64,000 nucleotides of DNA from Xaviernesmea oryzae. Its GTDB lineage: Bacteria > Pseudomonadota > Alphaproteobacteria > Rhizobiales > Rhizobiaceae. The DNA is taken from positions 310,001 through 374,000 of the forward strand of contig NZ_FXAF01000002.1 of assembly GCF_900177415.1 (NCBI RefSeq). The letters are read 5' to 3'. Every line of letters begins with the position of its first letter. Within the stretch, counting starts at the first letter, position 1. The notes under the pieces are model-generated. The model had not been told where the DNA came from. It saw nothing but the letters and a program-made list of their open reading frames with translations, and made no database searches. This document shows, piece by piece, positions 59,811 to 64,000 of this stretch. The translations under genes and the position numbers were made by a program.

Positions 59811-59880
59811 GCAATAAATAACCCAACAAGTTAGGTTTTTCAAGCATCAACGGCCACCGCCTCTATTCCAATTTTCAGCT

Positions 59881-60933
59881 TCAAAGCCCCAGCATCCGCC
59901 GGTTCGCTGCCTGATCCGTACCGCCCGAGGCGAAGTCGTCGAAGGCCTTTTCGGTGACGCGGATGATATGCGCCTTCACGAACTCGGCGCCCTCGCGCGC
60001 TCCGTCTTCCGGGTGCTTCAGCGCGCATTCCCATTCGACCACGGCCCAGCCGTCGAAGTCGTTGGCCGCCATCTTGGAGAAGATCGCGCCGAAATCGACC
60101 TGGCCGTCGCCCGGCGAACGGAACCGGCCGGCGCGCTCAACCCAGCCCTGATAGCCGCCATAGACGCCCTGCCGGCCGGTCGGGTTGAATTCCGCGTCCT
60201 TGACGTGGAACATCTTGATCCGGTCCTTGTAGATGTCGATGTTGTCGAGATAGTCCAGGCACTGCAGCACGTAATGCGACGGGTCGTAGAGCATGTTGGC
60301 TCTGCTGTGGTTCTTCACGCGCTCCAGGAACATCTCGAAGGTGACGCCGTCATGCAGGTCCTCGCCCGGATGGATCTCGTAAGCGACGTCCACACCGCAC
60401 TCTTCGGCATGGTTGAGGATCGGCAGCCAGCGCCTGGCGAGTTCGTCGAAGGCGGTCTCGACAAGGCCGGCGGGGCGCTGCGGCCAGGGATAGATGAACG
60501 GCCAGGCAAGCGCGCCGGAAAAGGTCGCATGCGCCTTGATGCCGAGGTTCTTCGAGGCGGTCAGCGCCATCTTCACCTGCTCGACCGCCCATTCCTGCCG
60601 CGCCTTCGGGTTGCCGCGCATCTCCGGCACGGTAAAACCGTCGAAGGCCTCGTCATAGGCCGGATGGACGGCGACGAGCTGGCCCTGCAGATGGGTGGAA
60701 AGCTCGGTCACCTCGACGCCGTTCTGGCGCGCGATGCCGGCGAATTCGTCGCAATAGTCCTTGGAGGTCGCCGCCTTCCGGAGGTCGATGAGCTGGCCGG
60801 CCCAGGTCGGCACCTGAACGCCGATATAGCCTTTCTCGGCCGCCCATTTGGTGATCCCGTCCCAGGAATTGAACGGCGCGGCGTCTCCCGCGAACTGGCC
60901 GAGAAAAATGGCAGGACCTTTGATCGTCTTCAT
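59881..60933 (-). CDS. Sugar phosphate isomerase/epimerase family protein
   Basis: 350 residues of the xylose isomerase-like TIM-barrel family. Metal-binding residues are in VAYEIHPGEDLHDG (Glu and His near residue 186), LYDPSHYVLQ (Asp/His near 219), MFHVKDAEF (His/Asp near 249) and VVEWECALKHPEDG (Glu near 304). The large size and closing REGAEFVKAHIIRV fit the rhizobial family often found with Gfo/Idh/MocA dehydrogenases and sugar ABC transporters. It isomerises or epimerises a sugar intermediate; exact substrate not known. It lies 80 bases after the binding-protein gene, beyond a terminator-like hairpin. Confidence 0.9.
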   Translation of the reverse strand: MKTIKGPAIFLGQFAGDAAPFNSWDGITKWAAEKGYIGVQVPTWAGQLIDLRKAATSKDYCDEFAGIARQNGVEVTELSTHLQGQLVAVHPAYDEAFDGFTVPEMRGNPKARQEWAVEQVKMALTASKNLGIKAHATFSGALAWPFIYPWPQRPAGLVETAFDELARRWLPILNHAEECGVDVAYEIHPGEDLHDGVTFEMFLERVKNHSRANMLYDPSHYVLQCLDYLDNIDIYKDRIKMFHVKDAEFNPTGRQGVYGGYQGWVERAGRFRSPGDGQVDFGAIFSKMAANDFDGWAVVEWECALKHPEDGAREGAEFVKAHIIRVTEKAFDDFASGGTDQAANRRMLGL

Positions 60934-60975
60934 GATTTTCCTCCCTGGGAATGGGTGAGAATATTAACAGGCATG

Positions 60976-61004
60976 AAAAAGGGCGCGCCCGCGAAGGCGC
61001 GCCC
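60976..61004 (-). terminator. Intra-operon rho-independent terminator after the sugar-binding protein gene
   Basis: GGGCGCGCC (60981-60989) and GGCGCGCCC (60996-61004) form a perfect 9-bp stem; on the minus strand it is followed by TTTTT. It lies between the binding-protein gene and the isomerase gene, so it likely reduces readthrough and lets the binding protein be made in excess. Confidence 0.8.
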
Positions 61005-61013
61005 CTTCGATGG

Positions 61014-61979
61014 TCAGAACGGAGAGTCCGGGAAGTAGAACTGCTCGGCGTTGTCCTTGGTCACCAGCGTGGCGTCGAGGATGTATTCGCCGCTCACCGG
61101 AACCTGGTCGTAGAAATTGGCGGCGGTAAGCTGCATGGCGGTCGCCACCATCGCCGGCGGATAGAGCACGTCGACCGGCACCATCTTGTCGCCGTCCATG
61201 ACGCGCTTGATCATGTCCTTGGAGCCGGCGCCCGCGACGATATACTGGATATCGGTGCGCTTGGCCTGCTCGATGGCTTCGAGAACGCCGACGGCCATGT
61301 CGTCGTCCTGACACCAGACCACGTCGATCTTCGGGTACTTGGTGAGATAGTCCTGCATGACGCGGAAGGCGTCGTCGCGGTTCCAGTTGCCGTACTGGCG
61401 TTCCAGGATCTTGACGCCCGAACCGGCGATGCCCTTGTCGAAACCGTCCTGGCGCTGCTGATCGATCGGGATCGGCAGGCCACGGATGACGACGACCTCG
61501 GCATTCGGCGTGGTCTCGGCGATATACTTGCCGGCGACTTCGCCGAGCGCCGGATTGTTGCCGGCGACGTAGAGATCGCGGATCGAGTTGTCGTTGACGG
61601 AAGGCGCGCGGTCGACCAGCGCCACGAAGGCGCCCGAGTCCTTGACCTGCTGGATGGCGTTGACCAGCGGATCCGGATCGGACGGCAGGATGACGAGCGC
61701 ATCGAGGCCCTGGACCGCCAGGTCCTGCACCGCGTTCGCCTGGCTTGCCGCATCCGGCGAGGTCTTGACGATGACGTTGAGGCCCGGATGCTCCTGCATC
61801 AGGAGCTTTGCGACGCGTTCGGCGTGGAACACGACACCGGCGGTCCAGCCGTGGTCGGCGGCAGGAATGGAGACGCCGATCGTCACCTTTTTCTGCTCCT
61901 GCGCCCAGCCGAGGCTGGGGCCGGCGGCAACCGAAGCGGCAAGCGCCGCAGCGGCCAGCCCGAAAGTTCTTCTACGCAT
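61014..61979 (-). CDS. Sugar ABC transporter, substrate-binding protein
   Basis: 321 residues. The signal peptide (MRRRTFGLAAAALAASVAAGPSLGWAQ, with an RRR start that may use Tat) is followed by the ribose/galactose-type binding fold: KVTIGVSIPAADHGWTAGVV (residues 31-50), LVILPSDPDPLVNAIQ (near residue 96), VWCQDDDMAVGVLEAIEQAK and IVAGAGSKDMI. It supplies a monosaccharide or small polyol to the adjacent permease. Ligand not determinable by eye. Confidence 0.93.
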   Translation of the reverse strand: MRRRTFGLAAAALAASVAAGPSLGWAQEQKKVTIGVSIPAADHGWTAGVVFHAERVAKLLMQEHPGLNVIVKTSPDAASQANAVQDLAVQGLDALVILPSDPDPLVNAIQQVKDSGAFVALVDRAPSVNDNSIRDLYVAGNNPALGEVAGKYIAETTPNAEVVVIRGLPIPIDQQRQDGFDKGIAGSGVKILERQYGNWNRDDAFRVMQDYLTKYPKIDVVWCQDDDMAVGVLEAIEQAKRTDIQYIVAGAGSKDMIKRVMDGDKMVPVDVLYPPAMVATAMQLTAANFYDQVPVSGEYILDATLVTKDNAEQFYFPDSPF

Positions 61980-62069
61980 GTTCTCTCTCCCACAAGTGTT
62001 TCTAGGTCTGTTGATTGCGAGACCGGACGCGACCCTTCAGCCCGGCCAATTTCCTAAGCGGCGGCTGCG

Positions 62070-63071
62070 CTATTTCCGCATCAGCGACCGCTGCACCAGC
62101 ATGGCGATGATGATGATCGCTCCCTGGATCGCGCCGATGAGATATTCGCTGACGAAGTTGGAAAGCAGCATGATGTTGCCGACGATTTCGAGAATGAAGG
62201 CGCCGCAGACCGTGCCCCAGATGCGCCCGACGCCGCCGCGAAGCGCCGTGCCGCCGACGACGACCGCGGTGATCGCCTGCAGCTCCCACAGAATGCCGGT
62301 CGTGGCCGAGGTGGAGCCGAGGCGCGGCACGTAGAGCAGCACCGCGACCGCGACGCAGAGGCCCTGGACGACATAGGCGATGGTGCGCACCTTCTTGACC
62401 GAGATGCCGGAATAGCGGGCGACCTCCTCGTTGGAGCCGACGGCGATCACGTGCCGGCCGTAGCGGGTGCGGTAGAGCACGAAGGCGGCGAGCGCGGCCG
62501 TGACGAAGATGATGACGATCGGCACCGGAACGCCGAAAACATCGCCGAAATAGACCGGCCGGTAGAGCGCCTGCAGTTCGCGGTCGCGCAGCGTGATCGC
62601 CCCGCCCTGGGAAAGCCAGGTCGTCAGCCCTCGATAGATGCCCATCGTGCCGAGCGTGGCGATGAAGGGCTCGATCCCGCCGACGGTGGTGATGAGGCCG
62701 TTGAAAAGCCCGCAGGCGGCGCCGAGCGCGATCGCCAGCAGCATCGCCGTGATCAGCATGAACATCGGATCGGCGATCGCACCGGAATTCATGAACAGGA
62801 TCATCAGGCTCGCCACGAAGGCGACCATCGAGCCGACCGAAAGGTCGAGCCCGCCCGACGAGATCACATAGGTCGCGCCGAGCGCGATGATCGCGATGAA
62901 GGCGCTGCGGGTGATGACGTTCATCAGGTTCGCGACCGAAATGAAGTTCGGATTGGCGAAATAGCCGAGCACCAGGAGCAGCGCGAGCGCGATGAACGGC
63001 GCGATCGCCGCCATGTCCCAGTCCTTCGAAGTCTTCGGCGTCTTGGCCGTCTCGGTGGCGACGGTGCTCAT
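62070..63071 (-). CDS. Sugar ABC transporter, permease (RbsC-like)
   Basis: 333 residues with about ten hydrophobic helices. The BPD_transp_2 family motifs are IISSGGLDLSVGSMVAF-like (YVISSGGLDLSVGS near residue 68), AACGLFNGLITTVGGIEPFIATLGTMGIYRGL (near residue 118) and AITAVVVGGTALRGGVGRIWGTVCGAFIL. It imports the sugar with the ATPase. The ATG at 63071 shares one base with the ATPase stop (TGATG), so the two are translationally coupled. Confidence 0.94.
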   Translation of the reverse strand: MSTVATETAKTPKTSKDWDMAAIAPFIALALLLVLGYFANPNFISVANLMNVITRSAFIAIIALGATYVISSGGLDLSVGSMVAFVASLMILFMNSGAIADPMFMLITAMLLAIALGAACGLFNGLITTVGGIEPFIATLGTMGIYRGLTTWLSQGGAITLRDRELQALYRPVYFGDVFGVPVPIVIIFVTAALAAFVLYRTRYGRHVIAVGSNEEVARYSGISVKKVRTIAYVVQGLCVAVAVLLYVPRLGSTSATTGILWELQAITAVVVGGTALRGGVGRIWGTVCGAFILEIVGNIMLLSNFVSEYLIGAIQGAIIIIAMLVQRSLMRK

Positions 63072-64000
63072 CACGCGGCCTCCCCGGATTTGACGCCTGT
63101 CGCGAACTGGACGATCTCGTTCTCGTTCATATGCTCTCCCGTCACCTCGCCGACGATCCGGCCGGACCGCATGACGAGGATGCGGTCGCAGATGCCGATC
63201 AGTTCCGGCATTTCGGAGGAGACGACGATGATCGAGCGTCCCTCCTCCGCCAGCCTGGCGATGAATTTGTAGATCTGTTCCTTGTTGCCGATGTCGATAC
63301 CACGCGTCGGCTCATCGATGATGACGATCGAGGGGTCGAGCATCATCATCTTCGCGAGCAGCAGCTTCTGCTGGTTGCCGCCGGAAAGCTGGCCGGCCAG
63401 GATATCCTTGCGGCCGGTGCGGATGTCGAAATCGCGGATCGCCTGGTCGAGCGCATCGCTCTCCCTTTTCCGGTCGATCTGCAGCGCGCCGGCGAACCTG
63501 CCGAGCGAGGCGAGCGTCAGGTTGACGCGCAGGTCCTTGGCGAGCAGCAGGCCCTTGCCCTTCCGGTCTTCGGAAAGATAGGCGATGCCGGCTTTCAGGC
63601 TCGCATGCACGTCGCGGAAATTGACCGGCTGGCCGTTGAGGCGAACGCTGCCCCGGCTCGAGCGCAGGCCGACGAGCCCCTCCATGAGCTCCGTGCGACC
63701 GGCTCCGACGAGACCGGCGAAGCCGAGGATCTCTCCCTTGCGCAGCTCGAATGACGCGTCCTGCGCGTAGCCCGGCACACTGAGGTGCCGGACCTCCAGC
63801 ACCACCTCGCGGGCTTCCGTCGCCTGGCGGTCCGGATAGAGCTTTGCGACGTCGCGGCCGACCATCAGGCGGGCCATGTCGGCGGGCTCAAGCTCGCTCG
63901 CCTCGTGCGAGGCGACGAGCCGTCCGTCGCGCAGCACCGTCACGCGGTCGGCGATCTCCTTCACCTCCGGCAGGCGGTGGGAGATGTAGAGCACGCCCAC
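63071..64000 (-). CDS. Sugar ABC transporter, ATP-binding protein (C-terminal part)
   Basis: 309 residues visible; the N-terminus lies beyond the right edge. This is the second half of an RbsA/MglA-type double-NBD ATPase (full length about 500). The visible part begins at the end of the first domain (VLYISHRLPEVKEIADRV) and holds the second domain: a degenerate Walker A GFAGLVGAGRTELM, signature LSGGNQQKLLLAKM and Walker B IVIIDEPTRGIDIGNK. The Walker A of the second domain lacks the usual GKST Lys, as is common in this family. Confidence 0.94.
   Translation of the reverse strand: MGVLYISHRLPEVKEIADRVTVLRDGRLVASHEASELEPADMARLMVGRDVAKLYPDRQATEAREVVLEVRHLSVPGYAQDASFELRKGEILGFAGLVGAGRTELMEGLVGLRSSRGSVRLNGQPVNFRDVHASLKAGIAYLSEDRKGKGLLLAKDLRVNLTLASLGRFAGALQIDRKRESDALDQAIRDFDIRTGRKDILAGQLSGGNQQKLLLAKMMMLDPSIVIIDEPTRGIDIGNKEQIYKFIARLAEEGRSIIVVSSEMPELIGICDRILVMRSGRIVGEVTGEHMNENEIVQFATGVKSGEAA

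Overview
The window looks like a piece of an alphaproteobacterial chromosome from the order Hyphomicrobiales, most likely family Rhizobiaceae (a Rhizobium, Ensifer, Shinella or Agrobacterium relative). The basis is high GC, protein sequences of rhizobial type (S21 ribosomal protein, three-part PntAA/PntAB/PntB transhydrogenase, heterotetrameric sarcosine oxidase, lysine/ornithine decarboxylase, rhizobial TRAP transporter), CtrA-type TTAA-N7-TTAA boxes, a candidate alphaproteobacterial Zur box, and the palindromic intergenic repeats common in rhizobia. No prophage, insertion sequence, CRISPR array, rRNA or tRNA was seen. Genus cannot be fixed by reading alone.

Layout. 0-5.4 kb: FKBP isomerase, glycogen debranching enzyme GlgX, a MaoC/NodN-like dehydratase with a DUF2332 gene and two tiny membrane proteins. 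5.4-10.8 kb: sarcosine oxidase operon soxBDAG on the minus strand. 11-14.6 kb: rpsU, a TPR lipoprotein, an orphan TadG-like protein, and a vapBC pair. 14.6-18.1 kb: pntAA-pntAB-pntB and an aa3 oxidase subunit IV. 18.3-21.6 kb: a FeeM-like N-acyl amino acid synthase behind two CtrA boxes, then a GGDEF/EAL protein. 21.9-25.8 kb: a TRAP transporter (dctQM on plus, dctP on minus) with a tandemly duplicated small-RNA locus between them. 26-30.1 kb: class-I amidotransferase, LacI and MarR regulators, creatininase-family hydrolase, phd/vapC pair. 30.1-37.9 kb: a likely Zur-controlled COG0523 zinc GTPase with a WD40 partner, a Gly/Asn-rich secreted protein divergent from an outer-membrane protein, a diguanylate cyclase, a serine hydrolase and a polysaccharide deacetylase. 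38-44.6 kb: LysR/SDR/tautomerase, two small cysteine-containing envelope proteins, acetyltransferase, ornithine decarboxylase with a long structured leader, and a mazEF pair whose toxin is frameshifted. 44.6-52.6 kb: LysR, a DUF1007/NicO nickel-cobalt exporter pair, acetyltransferase, DUF533 protein, KDPG aldolase, CYTH-CHAD-TrhO genes. 52.6-56 kb: hicAB and metNIQ. 56.3-64 kb: a sugar ABC transporter plus isomerase, Gfo/Idh/MocA dehydrogenase and GH1 beta-glucosidase, with a DUF4160/DUF2442 pair lodged inside.

How it works together. Most genes are ordinary catabolic, transport and housekeeping functions, many in tight operons with 1-26 bp overlaps. The least ordinary parts are (i) the 350-bp tandem unit at 23.95-24.63 kb, each copy with a sigma70-type promoter, hairpin and rho-independent terminator whose stem shows compensatory change between copies; (ii) the CtrA-boxed FeeM-like gene; (iii) five toxin-antitoxin or TA-like pairs in 64 kb, one broken; and (iv) the Gly/Asn-rich exported protein facing an outer-membrane barrel across a shared AT-rich promoter region.
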